Positions 53,154-61,435 of a DNA stretch of 64,000 nucleotides are shown here, piece by piece (position 1 is the first letter of the stretch; the number at the start of each line of letters is the position of its first letter). Below the pieces are notes generated by a model, which did no database searches, was not told where the DNA came from, and was given only the letters and a program-made list of their open reading frames with translations. A program made the translations under genes and the position numbers. Source of the stretch: Desulfomonile tiedjei (GTDB lineage: Bacteria; Desulfobacterota; Desulfomonilia; Desulfomonilales; Desulfomonilaceae); the NCBI GenBank assembly GCA_016218715.1, contig JACRDG010000032.1, positions 310,001 through 374,000 of the forward strand. Reading direction: 5' to 3'.

Positions 53154-54200
53154 ATGAATGAGGTCATGGATCGGGAACTTGTGGAAGAATTGATCAGGAG
53201 CGCCGGCTTCTTGAAGACCGGGATCATCGAGAAGCTGGACAGTTTCTTTGCGATGGCCGCAAGTCCTGTCATGGCAGAGGCCCAACAATTGATTCGGCAG
53301 GTGGCGCGGTCCAGGGCAATCGTATTGCTGGTAGGCGAATGGGGCACGGGCAAGACCCTGGCCGCGCAAATTATTCACGAGTTGAGCGATAGATCCCGGG
53401 CTCCCTTTCTCGAGATCAGCAGCGCTCCCCTCACGGAGGAAGAGCAGGCCGCGGGACTGTTCGGCTGGGATGAAAGCGCTCTCTGGCCGGGCGCACCGTT
53501 CGGAATAGGGCGATTGGAGCAGGCCGATCGAGGTACCCTCTTCATCGATCAGATCGCGGAGCTGTCGCTCGCGGTTCAGGCCAAGCTCGTGAGATTTCTG
53601 CAGGACCGCGAGTTTGAACCGCTCGGCTGTACCACTCCCCGCATAGCCGACGTCCGTATCATTACCGGAACCGACCGTGACCTCGAGTCTGCGGTGCGAG
53701 CCGGGACCTTCCGTGAGGACCTCTACTACATGGTTGGCGTATTTCCCATTCGGTTGCCGCGGCTTCGGCAGCGCCGCGGGGACATCGAGCCGCTCATCAG
53801 ATTTTTTTCCGCGGCGGTGTTGCGCGAGTTCGGTCGGTCACTCACGTTTACCTCTGAAACTATCCGCGTTCTCGTGGCGTACGACTGGCCGGGGAATGTC
53901 CGTGAGCTGGAGAACCTCATTCAGCGGCTGGCAGTGGTATTCCCTGACAAGCCCATCGAGGTGGAAGACCTCATGCCGTACCTCTCCGACGCCTCGCTTT
54001 TCGCGAGGACGAAGAAACTCGAAACCATCGACGCGCTCAAGGAGCTGGAGCGAGAGAACGTCATTGCCGCTCTGCAAAGGAACGACTGGATACAATCCCG
54101 CGCCGCGAAGGAGCTGGGCATAACCCTCCGGCAGATGGGCTACCGTGTCAAGAAGTTCGGCCTCGAACCGCTGGTGGGACAGCGAAAAGCGGTGACGTAA
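53154..54200 (+). CDS. Divergent sigma-54 activator (AAA+ and Fis-type HTH)
   Basis: 348 residues with no N-terminal sensor domain, like PspF. Walker A GEWGTGKT (61-68) is good, but the sigma-54-contacting GAFTGA is replaced by SALWPG (108-113), Walker B is GTLFIDQI (Asp-Gln instead of Asp-Glu, 127-134), and the second arginine of the canonical D-L-Y-Y-R-L is Met (DLYYMVG). The sensor II region YDWPGNVRELENLIQRLA and the C-terminal HTH (SRAAKELGITLRQMGYRVKK) are intact. This protein may bind DNA and nucleotide without remodelling sigma-54, acting as a repressor or partner subunit. Its own gene has a sigma-54 promoter. Confidence 0.85.
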   Translation: MNEVMDRELVEELIRSAGFLKTGIIEKLDSFFAMAASPVMAEAQQLIRQVARSRAIVLLVGEWGTGKTLAAQIIHELSDRSRAPFLEISSAPLTEEEQAAGLFGWDESALWPGAPFGIGRLEQADRGTLFIDQIAELSLAVQAKLVRFLQDREFEPLGCTTPRIADVRIITGTDRDLESAVRAGTFREDLYYMVGVFPIRLPRLRQRRGDIEPLIRFFSAAVLREFGRSLTFTSETIRVLVAYDWPGNVRELENLIQRLAVVFPDKPIEVEDLMPYLSDASLFARTKKLETIDALKELERENVIAALQRNDWIQSRAAKELGITLRQMGYRVKKFGLEPLVGQRKAVT

Positions 54201-54361
54201 CTGAAACGGTCATGGAGCGTCACTTGGGACGCAGCTCTACAAGCCTCCTGAGACTTTCGGTGAACAACCCAGGGTTTTAACCCCAAACTTCTTGCCAATC
54301 CTTTCCCACGCAGGCATAATCTGGGTATCTCCATTGCAGAGAACTTGAGGGGGAGGCTCGC

Positions 54362-56440
54362 ATGAGCACTCACGAGCGTGGTTTCCGCATGGGCGTTCTT
54401 GTAGTTTCGGCTGCTGCCCTGTGGTTCTTGATGGGGCCGGGAGTTCCTCAACCGACTTGCGCGCGAGAGGGTTCCGTGCACGTTGTGAAAGGCCCGGAAG
54501 GGGTCCCTTTCCGCGATGCGCGATCCACGGGACCTCTGTCAACCCGGGGCGACGCAGCAGAACCGCCGATCTGGGAATTGCCTCGGCTTGCGTGCGGCGC
54601 TCCAGCGGAAGCCCGACATGTCAAAACCAGGACCGTTAATCTGAATATGGCCCTGATCGGAGCCGCACAACAAGGGAAGGCCGCGGAAACGGCTCGCCTT
54701 CTCGACCGGGGAGCGGACGTCAATGCAAGGGTCGGAGAAGGGGATTTCACTGCGCTGATCTGGGCCGCATCCAAGGGACATGCTGACGCAGTGAAGGTGC
54801 TCCTTGAAAGAGGCGCACAAGTCAACGCCACCACCTCCGAAGGTCAGAGGACCGCACTCGCGTGGGCGACTAACCAGGGATTTGCCACCGTCGTGAAACT
54901 GCTCCTGGAAAACGGAGCCGATCCCAACGTGGCAGAGACGATCCATCACCTGACCCCGCTGAGAGACGCTGCCGGCAAGGGGCGCACCCAGATCGTCCGC
55001 ATCGTTCTGGAAGGGAAAGCGAACGTCAACGCGGCCGATCCTTCCGGGAATACCGCCTTGATGCTGGCGGCAAGGAAAGGCCGCGCGGATACGGTCGCAC
55101 TGCTCCTCGAGAAGGGCGCGGACCTCAATGCCCTGAACAAACACGGACAGACAGCCCTGAAGCTCGCTATCAGCAGCGGCCACAAGAAGGTCGCGGCACT
55201 CCTCGGGCAGAAAGAACCCGTGCCTGCTGAGGTCGCTCGCCCTGTGGATCGCGGCAAGAAGCCGGAACGCGAAGTTAAACGCGAGGCGCCTCGATCGGCC
55301 GAGCCGGGCGAAGTGGATCTCGATACACGAGATGAGAAGAATTATGCGCTCCTCGCCGCGGCCTCGAGCGGAGACGCAGCCAGGGTGGAGCAGCTCCTCG
55401 CGAAAGGGGCCGACGTCAATTTCCGTGACCTTCTCCAGAATACTCCTCTTATATCGGCCGCGACCAACGGTCATCTGGAGGCAGCCAGAATCTTGCTGGA
55501 GCGAGGCGCTGACGTGAACGCCGTGCAGATGTCCGGGCTGAATGCCTTGCATTGGGCCACCGAGGGGAGGCACAAGGCTTTGGAAGAGTTGCTCCTCGCG
55601 CGCGGAGCCACAGCTCCGAGGATCACGGCGCAGAAGGCAGAGGCTAAGCACCCCAAGACAGCGGTGACCAAGCCTCCCGAAAGAGTGGCAACAGCCGTGG
55701 CCACACAAAAGGCACGCTCGGCTCCTCCACCGGAAGAGACGGCCCGATCGCTGATCCGGGCGGTGAAACAGGGGGATGAGAAGGAATTGACGCGGCTTTT
55801 GGACCAGGGAGCTAATGTCAACGCACGGGACACGGACGGAAGCACAGCCCTGATGTGGTCCTGCGCTTCGTCGAACTGCCTGCGGGTGGCGAAACTCCTC
55901 GTGGCCAGAGGAGCCGAAGTCAACGCCAAGGACAACTCCGGCAAGACCGCTCTGACCCGCGCGGACGATCGGGGCGCCTTGACCGCGGCAGATCAAATTG
56001 TGGTCCAGGAGTTCAAGGAGTTCCTCTTGCAGCACGGCGCGGTTGACGAACAACTGGCGTCGCTCAAGGACAAGAATCGGGTCCTGTTGGTGGCCTCGGG
56101 AAAAGGGTACGTCAGCGTGGTGAAACGCCTGGTGCAGGAAGGGGGTGATGTCAACCACAAGGGGAACCTGGGGCAAACCCCCCTGATAGAGGCGTCGGGA
56201 GCGGGGTACGCCGAGATCGTTAGATTCCTGCTCGAAAAGGGAGCGAACCCGCGGTTGAGGGACGGAGCAGGCAACTCGGCTCTCACGTACGCCACTAACC
56301 GGGGGCACAAGGAAATTCAGTTACTGCTGCAGCAGGCTCTCGCGAATAGCCGAGCAGCCCCGGCTAGCCGACCGGAAGGGCCGTCTTCCCCGTCCGCGGG
56401 GAAAAAGCGCCTCGGAGGGGAAGCACCCGGAACGAGGTAG
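54362..56440 (+). CDS. Secreted ankyrin-repeat protein
   Basis: 692 residues. A signal peptide (about 1-35, VLVVSAAALWFLMGPGV) is followed by about fifteen ankyrin repeats in four groups (roughly 95-290, 325-415, 460-555, 575-670), each with the LLERGADVNA / TALMLAARKG pattern. The groups are parted by Lys/Pro/Glu-rich linkers. Such proteins bind other proteins; the target and location (periplasm or outside) are unknown. GGGGGAGG precedes the ATG. It stands alone, downstream of the sigma-54 activator by 161 bases. Confidence 0.85.
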   Translation: MSTHERGFRMGVLVVSAAALWFLMGPGVPQPTCAREGSVHVVKGPEGVPFRDARSTGPLSTRGDAAEPPIWELPRLACGAPAEARHVKTRTVNLNMALIGAAQQGKAAETARLLDRGADVNARVGEGDFTALIWAASKGHADAVKVLLERGAQVNATTSEGQRTALAWATNQGFATVVKLLLENGADPNVAETIHHLTPLRDAAGKGRTQIVRIVLEGKANVNAADPSGNTALMLAARKGRADTVALLLEKGADLNALNKHGQTALKLAISSGHKKVAALLGQKEPVPAEVARPVDRGKKPEREVKREAPRSAEPGEVDLDTRDEKNYALLAAASSGDAARVEQLLAKGADVNFRDLLQNTPLISAATNGHLEAARILLERGADVNAVQMSGLNALHWATEGRHKALEELLLARGATAPRITAQKAEAKHPKTAVTKPPERVATAVATQKARSAPPPEETARSLIRAVKQGDEKELTRLLDQGANVNARDTDGSTALMWSCASSNCLRVAKLLVARGAEVNAKDNSGKTALTRADDRGALTAADQIVVQEFKEFLLQHGAVDEQLASLKDKNRVLLVASGKGYVSVVKRLVQEGGDVNHKGNLGQTPLIEASGAGYAEIVRFLLEKGANPRLRDGAGNSALTYATNRGHKEIQLLLQQALANSRAAPASRPEGPSSPSAGKKRLGGEAPGTR

Positions 56441-56785
56441 GCGAATTCCTTGAGCCGCCCTCGTTTTGTAGAGGCATGCGCGCTCCGGTGAAGGCCCTTC
56501 CACAAGATCCTCCGCGTAACGGGCGTTGGCCGAGGATAGGAGGGGGGGCCGGACAAGGTCTCCACGACACCGGCTTCAGCCGCGAGTCTGTAAAGAAAGC
56601 TCTGGCCCAGAGCCTATTATTCGAGGGTGCGCGCGTCGGTGGAGCCGCGGGGAGACGCATTGGCCCCCTTGAGGTGCGCGGCGCGAACGGTGCTTCAACA
56701 GCGGCAATGGGAGTGGAGAAGAGCCCCAGATAGCGATCCACACGGGAATTTCTTGCGACATTTTGCAGAAACCTTCGTATTTATC

Positions 56786-56814
56786 TTGACAATTCAATCC
56801 GGTAGATATAACGT
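56786..56814 (+). promoter_or_regulatory. Sigma-70 promoter of the HU gene
   Basis: TTGACA at 56786-56791, then TATAAC at 15 bases or TAACGT at 17 bases. A leader of about 65 bases leads to the HU start. The 430-base gap upstream shows nothing else. Confidence 0.5.
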
Positions 56815-56876
56815 TTTGTAATCGTTCAATGTAGCTTCAAGTGTATGAACCTACACAACTTTTCGGGGGTATTGTC

Positions 56877-57161
56877 ATGACTAAGGCTGAAATCCTCAGC
56901 AAGATGGCGGAAGAAGCAGGCATCACCAAGAAGGCTGCTGCTGCGGCGTTGGGTTCTCTCGTAGGGGCGATTCACGATTCCCTCAAGAAGAAAGATGGGA
57001 AGATCCGCATCGCTGAGCTTGGTACGTTCAGGGTGGTGAAGACCAAGGCTCGCATGGGCGTGAATCCGCGTACGAGGGACAAGATCAAGATTCCCGCGGC
57101 GAAAGTGGCCCGTTTCAGCCCGTCTGCGGCGCTCAGAACTGCGGTGAAGAAGGCCAAGTAA
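56877..57161 (+). CDS. HU-family DNA-binding protein
   Basis: 94 residues, histone-like architectural protein. MTKAEILSKMAEEAGITKKA forms the first helices, IRIAELGTFRVVKTKARMG the beta-saddle and GVNPRTRDKIKIPAAKVARF the DNA-intercalating arm with its proline (here R-T-R-D-K after NP). The lysine-rich C-terminus AVKKAK is typical. The ATG at 56877 is preceded by GGGGG; an upstream start at 56841 is not needed. Confidence 0.93.
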   Translation: MTKAEILSKMAEEAGITKKAAAAALGSLVGAIHDSLKKKDGKIRIAELGTFRVVKTKARMGVNPRTRDKIKIPAAKVARFSPSAALRTAVKKAK

Positions 57162-57520
57162 AGTCCTAGAGCCGTTCGCAGATGACTGAGCAACGGGTGT
57201 GCATGCGCCCGGGCGTTTGGACGCGCTTGTGACCGCGGAGGTGGGCCTCCTCCGGTCGAGAGTGGACGGGAAGGCGCCCAAGTAATTGTGGTCGTTGCCG
57301 GAAGCAACGCCCGGTGGATGAGTGACGCCATCGGGTCGGAACTTCCGGCAATCGCTATTTGTGGATTGTTCCGCTAGGCCCGATTACGAGGGGGAAGGAG
57401 CCTATCGGCACCGGTGAAGACGCACGTCCCCGGCAGCCCGCCAATCCGGCAGCGGGGCGCTGAGCGATGCGATACCAAGCACACCTTTTCGCAAGTTCGG
57501 TCGCGCGTCTCGGGAAGTTC

Positions 57521-57579
57521 GGTGGGACAGGCATCTTGCCTGTCCGTCGGAAAATGACGGGTAAGATGCCTGTCCCACC
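57521..57579. repeat. Dispersed palindromic repeat, family A (copy 3)
   Basis: GGTGGGACAGGCATCTTGCC at 57521 is identical to the left arm at 3363, and the right arm GGTAAGATGCCTGTCCCACC ends at 57579. Arms pair over about 20 bp. It lies in a 718-base gap between HU and the second binding protein that has no gene. Confidence 0.8.
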
Positions 57580-57710
57580 AAGACAGCCAGTGAGGCCGCG
57601 GTGATAAATGGAAACCGCGTGCCACAGGAAACCGGGGCCGAGTTTAGGAAATGGGGTGCCAAGTTGCGTTCGTGCAAGGCCCCATTGCGATAGTGCCTCG
57701 GTCTGCGGCG

Positions 57711-57752
57711 GGTCTCCGGAGCGAAGTCAGGCTGTGCCGTTCGTAGCGCAGG
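57711..57752. repeat. Dispersed repeat, family D (copy 2)
   Basis: Near-identical to 51117-51158 (four differences in 42 bases). Intergenic, 130 bases after the family A copy. Confidence 0.75.
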
Positions 57753-57879
57753 CGATACCGCGCCGAGCGCATCGAGATCCTACAATACTTGGACAGCATC
57801 GTGGTTTGACTATCAGGGAGAGGGAGTTCTATCCCCGCGCCGATTTGGCCTCCCGTGGTCGAAGCGAGAGCCCCCGTTC

Positions 57880-59103
57880 CTATTGCATGCGACACCCGGT
57901 CTGGTCCACGGGAATGGCTATCACCTCCGCCGGAAAGCGGACGAGAGGATCGAGGTCTCTGAATATCTTCTTGTGCTTGGTCACCATGACCTTATCGGAG
58001 GTTTTCCCGCCGATCACGTCAAATACCGCCTGATGGTCTTCGGGTCTTATGGTGACTTTCCCGATGGGAAGCTCCATGGTCATTCCTTCAAGAGCTTTCA
58101 CGACGACGGGGCTGTCGGTGGTCCCGGTCTGCTTTACTGCCTCCGCGTACACCTTGACCCCAGCATAAGCGAAGAGAGATTGAAACCCGGGGGGAAAGAC
58201 GAAACGACGTTCGTACGCCTCGACGAACTTCTGGTTTATCGGACTGTTGTTGGCCTTGTGCCAATAGGGCGTTACGGCCCAGATGCCGACGGGGGTGTCC
58301 GTACCGAGGGCCAGGAACGCGGTTATCGGACCGACGGCCGCGATTCCTTCCCGCGTGCCGTCAAACAAACCGTCAACTTTGGCCTGCCGCAGGAAATCGA
58401 TGAGGTTTCCTCCGAACAGGGTCATCGCTACGCCGTCGGCCCCGGAATCCTTCACTTTCTTGACGTACGGGGCCCAATCCGTGGTGTCGATAGGCGCGAA
58501 CACTGCTTCGGAATCCTCTACGAAAGTGGTGTCGGGCTTGGCCTTTTTCAGGTGATACTTGAAGGCCCCCCAAGCCTCATGGCCGAACGCATACTCGGGA
58601 GCGACCGTGGTCCATTTCTTGGCATTGGTCTTGGCCGCGAGTATCACCGCTGTCTTGAGGTTCTCCATGTTGCTCCACGTGATTCGGAACGTGTGGCGGT
58701 TGCACTTGTTGCCCGTCACCTGCGGAGTCTGGGCGGCAGTTATGAACAGCGGGACCTTCAACTCATTGCAGAGAGGGCTCACCGCCAGAGCAACGTCGCT
58801 GGTAATAATTCCCATGATCGCGGTGACTCGCTCTTTGTTCACGAGGTCCTTGACCTCCTCGATCGCGACGGCCGGATCTCCTTTCGAGTCTCTGAAAATA
58901 CCTTCCAGCTTGCGGCCGTTAATACCTCCCTGAGCGTTGATCTCTTCGAGTGCGATTTCAGCCCCCTGTTTGGAAGTGGTCCCTGCGGTGGCGAGCCGTC
59001 CGGACATCAGATAGAGGAATCCAATCTTGATGGGCGCTTCTGCCCACGCGGTGGCCGAAGAGAGCGCGAACAGCAAGGATAGAGCAACAGACAACTTTTT
59101 CAT
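57880..59103 (-). CDS. Liv-type ABC transporter substrate-binding protein (second)
   Basis: 407 residues. Signal peptide MKKLSVALSLLFALSSATAW cut near AEA (residue 22), then PIKIGFLYLMSGRLATAGTT, INAQGGINGRKLEGIFRDSK and the type-1 periplasmic binding fold. The ATG at 59103 fits the signal peptide; the frame upstream to 59184 is not protein-like. No permease or ATPase genes lie near it, so it may share the livHMGF system or one elsewhere. The 365 bases upstream of it hold no gene. Confidence 0.88.
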   Translation of the reverse strand: MKKLSVALSLLFALSSATAWAEAPIKIGFLYLMSGRLATAGTTSKQGAEIALEEINAQGGINGRKLEGIFRDSKGDPAVAIEEVKDLVNKERVTAIMGIITSDVALAVSPLCNELKVPLFITAAQTPQVTGNKCNRHTFRITWSNMENLKTAVILAAKTNAKKWTTVAPEYAFGHEAWGAFKYHLKKAKPDTTFVEDSEAVFAPIDTTDWAPYVKKVKDSGADGVAMTLFGGNLIDFLRQAKVDGLFDGTREGIAAVGPITAFLALGTDTPVGIWAVTPYWHKANNSPINQKFVEAYERRFVFPPGFQSLFAYAGVKVYAEAVKQTGTTDSPVVVKALEGMTMELPIGKVTIRPEDHQAVFDVIGGKTSDKVMVTKHKKIFRDLDPLVRFPAEVIAIPVDQTGCRMQ

Positions 59104-59468
59104 CGTACGAGCCTCATGATGGTATAATTGGAAAGACGAGTCGACGAGTGTACCGGTTGTGCACGTCGCTGACTTGAGCGGCACGGCAGCGCTAAAACGT
59201 CCACAGCCCGCGCCTATGGCTGCAATTTGACCGAGTCACGGTGGATTGGTAGGGGTTGCAGACCAAGACGGGTTGACGTCCGAATCAATTTTAATCTTCC
59301 GGCACCGTACGTCAACAGAAAACCTCCTGCCGCGGCTTTTCTGCAGACCGGTGACGGTCCAAAGGACAGCGACACCTCCAGATCTGTCGTCGAGTTTTCA
59401 CCCGTGTGCGTTGGTACGAGATCTTGCCGGACCAGGCACACCTCGTACTCCCTGAGGAATGGGTCTCT

Positions 59469-61082
59469 ATGGCGGACGACACGAACATGCGCAATAGAAT
59501 GACGGATGACTGTTCACCCGAGCAGGCGAATCCGAAAGTGCTCCCCGAAGCTTCGGAGCCGGCAGACCAGCCGTGGCCTGAACTGAAGATGTCCGAACAG
59601 AAGTTCATGGACATTTTCATGAACTCCCTCGATGTCCTGCTCATCATTGACGTCGACACCGGCAAAATTCTCGCGGCCAACCGTGCCATGGAGCGGATAC
59701 TGGGATACGAGCTCAGCGCCGCGGTCGGCCGACACTTCTCGATACTTCACCCCCCTGAGAAGGGATCGCCCACCGACGAGGGTCCCGATGCCTTCAGCGT
59801 GCACGGTGCAGTCTTCCACGCTCAACGCATGCTGCGATCCGACGGAACCCTCGTTCCTATGGATCTGACCGCCACCCCGATCCCCTGGGAAGGCAAGAGC
59901 GCCGTGCTGGCCACGTATCGGGATGTGAGTGATCGGGAGAATGCGCTCCAGGCATTACGCGAGAGTGAAAAACGGTACCGAACGCTCTTCGATCAGGCGG
60001 TGGACGCAATCATCCTGGAAAACGAGACCGGTCGGATCGTCGACGTCAATCGCGCTGCCTGCCTTCTGACCGGCTATTCCGATAAGGAGTTGCTGGCCAT
60101 GAAAGCAGCCGATCTGTGGCCACAGGACGATCGGCGGTTTTCCATCTACGCTCGAGAAGACCGTGCGCTGGATGCCCCTTTCGAGAGCATTGCGCAATGC
60201 AACGAAGGCGGTACACGGCCGGTAGAAATCACGATAGCCCCCCTGGTCGCAGGAGAGCGAAAGTCGGTGTTCTACATTGTGCGAGACATCACCGAGCGCA
60301 AACGCGCCGAAGAAGAGCTGCTCCAGGCACACGCGCAGCTCGAACGACGAGTGCACGAGCGCACCATAGAGCTGGAACGCTTGAACGAGAGGCTGCTCGT
60401 CGAGATCGCGGAACGGAAACGGGCTGAGGAGCAGATCAAGGCTTCATTGGCGGAAAAGGAAGTGCTGCTGCAGGAAATCCACCATCGGGTAAAGAACAAT
60501 CTCCAGATCGTGTCGAGCCTGCTCGCCCTTCAAGGGAGAAAGATCGAAGACGAAAAGGTCGCGGCTGCGTTGAACGACAGCCAGATCCGCATCAGATCAA
60601 TGGCGCTCATCCACGAGCAGTTGTACGAGTCCCGCGATCTGGCACGGATAGATTTTGCAGCGTATCTCGACAAGTTGTCAGGCGCTCTCTTGAGATCGTA
60701 CGCGGCCGAGGCAGGGTCCGTCACGTTGAAGATTGAATCTGACCCGGTTCTCTTGGGGATCGAGACAGCGATCCCTTGTGGCTTGATTGTCAGCGAACTC
60801 GTCTCCAACTGCTTGAAGCACGCCTTCCCGAGGGGCCGCAGGGGCGAGATCCGGATCGAGCTGCGCTGCAGCGGGGAGAATCAGTACACCCTCGTAGTGA
60901 GTGACAACGGGCAAGGCTTTCCCAAGGGCTTGGATTATCGGAAGTCGAAGTCGCTCGGGCTCCGGCTGATCACCAACCTGGCGGAATCACAACTTCGAGC
61001 CGATCTGGAGATTCGCGGAGATCATGGTACCGAGGTGCGCATCGTGTTCGAGGATAAACAACTACCGGCGAAACAACGGTAG
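59469..61082 (+). CDS. PAS-domain sensor histidine kinase (HisKA_2 type)
   Basis: About 537 residues, cytosolic (no membrane segment). Two PAS domains at about 40-160 (LDVLLIIDVDTGKILAANRA) and 170-290 (AVDAIILENETGRIVDVNRA), a coiled coil with ERKRAEEELLQAHAQLERRV, then the H-box HHRVKNNLQIVSSLLALQG (about 340-358) and an ATPase domain with NCLKHAFPRG and SDNGQGFPKG. The phospho-accepting His is the first of the H-box pair. The start is uncertain (ATG 59469 chosen). Downstream, on the same strand, lies a receiver-type regulator, its likely partner. Confidence 0.88.
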   Translation: MADDTNMRNRMTDDCSPEQANPKVLPEASEPADQPWPELKMSEQKFMDIFMNSLDVLLIIDVDTGKILAANRAMERILGYELSAAVGRHFSILHPPEKGSPTDEGPDAFSVHGAVFHAQRMLRSDGTLVPMDLTATPIPWEGKSAVLATYRDVSDRENALQALRESEKRYRTLFDQAVDAIILENETGRIVDVNRAACLLTGYSDKELLAMKAADLWPQDDRRFSIYAREDRALDAPFESIAQCNEGGTRPVEITIAPLVAGERKSVFYIVRDITERKRAEEELLQAHAQLERRVHERTIELERLNERLLVEIAERKRAEEQIKASLAEKEVLLQEIHHRVKNNLQIVSSLLALQGRKIEDEKVAAALNDSQIRIRSMALIHEQLYESRDLARIDFAAYLDKLSGALLRSYAAEAGSVTLKIESDPVLLGIETAIPCGLIVSELVSNCLKHAFPRGRRGEIRIELRCSGENQYTLVVSDNGQGFPKGLDYRKSKSLGLRLITNLAESQLRADLEIRGDHGTEVRIVFEDKQLPAKQR

Positions 61083-61211
61083 GAGGCATGCAGTCTCTCA
61101 TTCCATCATTGCATGGATTCGCCGTCGTTGGGGAACCGCACCGTTCGAGGTCCCCATGGTCGGCGAATTAAGGATTTGGCCACCTGAATCGCTCTGATGG
61201 AAGGGACTGGA

Positions 61212-61254
61212 TCCGGAAGAGTGACCGGCAAGATGCCGGTCCCACCGAACAGGC
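61212..61254. repeat. Dispersed repeat, family A (single arm)
   Basis: Reads, on the minus strand, GGCCTGTTCGGTGGGACCGG then CATCTTGCCGGTC. It is one arm of the family A palindrome without its partner, in the 350-base gap between the kinase and the regulator. Confidence 0.6.
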
Positions 61255-61435
61255 CAGAACGGTAACTCCAGGGGAGACATTGTATTCATGATAATGACAT
61301 TCTTAGTGTCACGGCTTCCGGGAAGACGTGCATTGACCGGGAACCTCGTCATCCGCTATGAGTATTCATCGATGATCCTCAATCCGCCGGCAACCGATCC
61401 AGGTGATCGACGCGCGAAACAGGCCGGGTGAGAAA

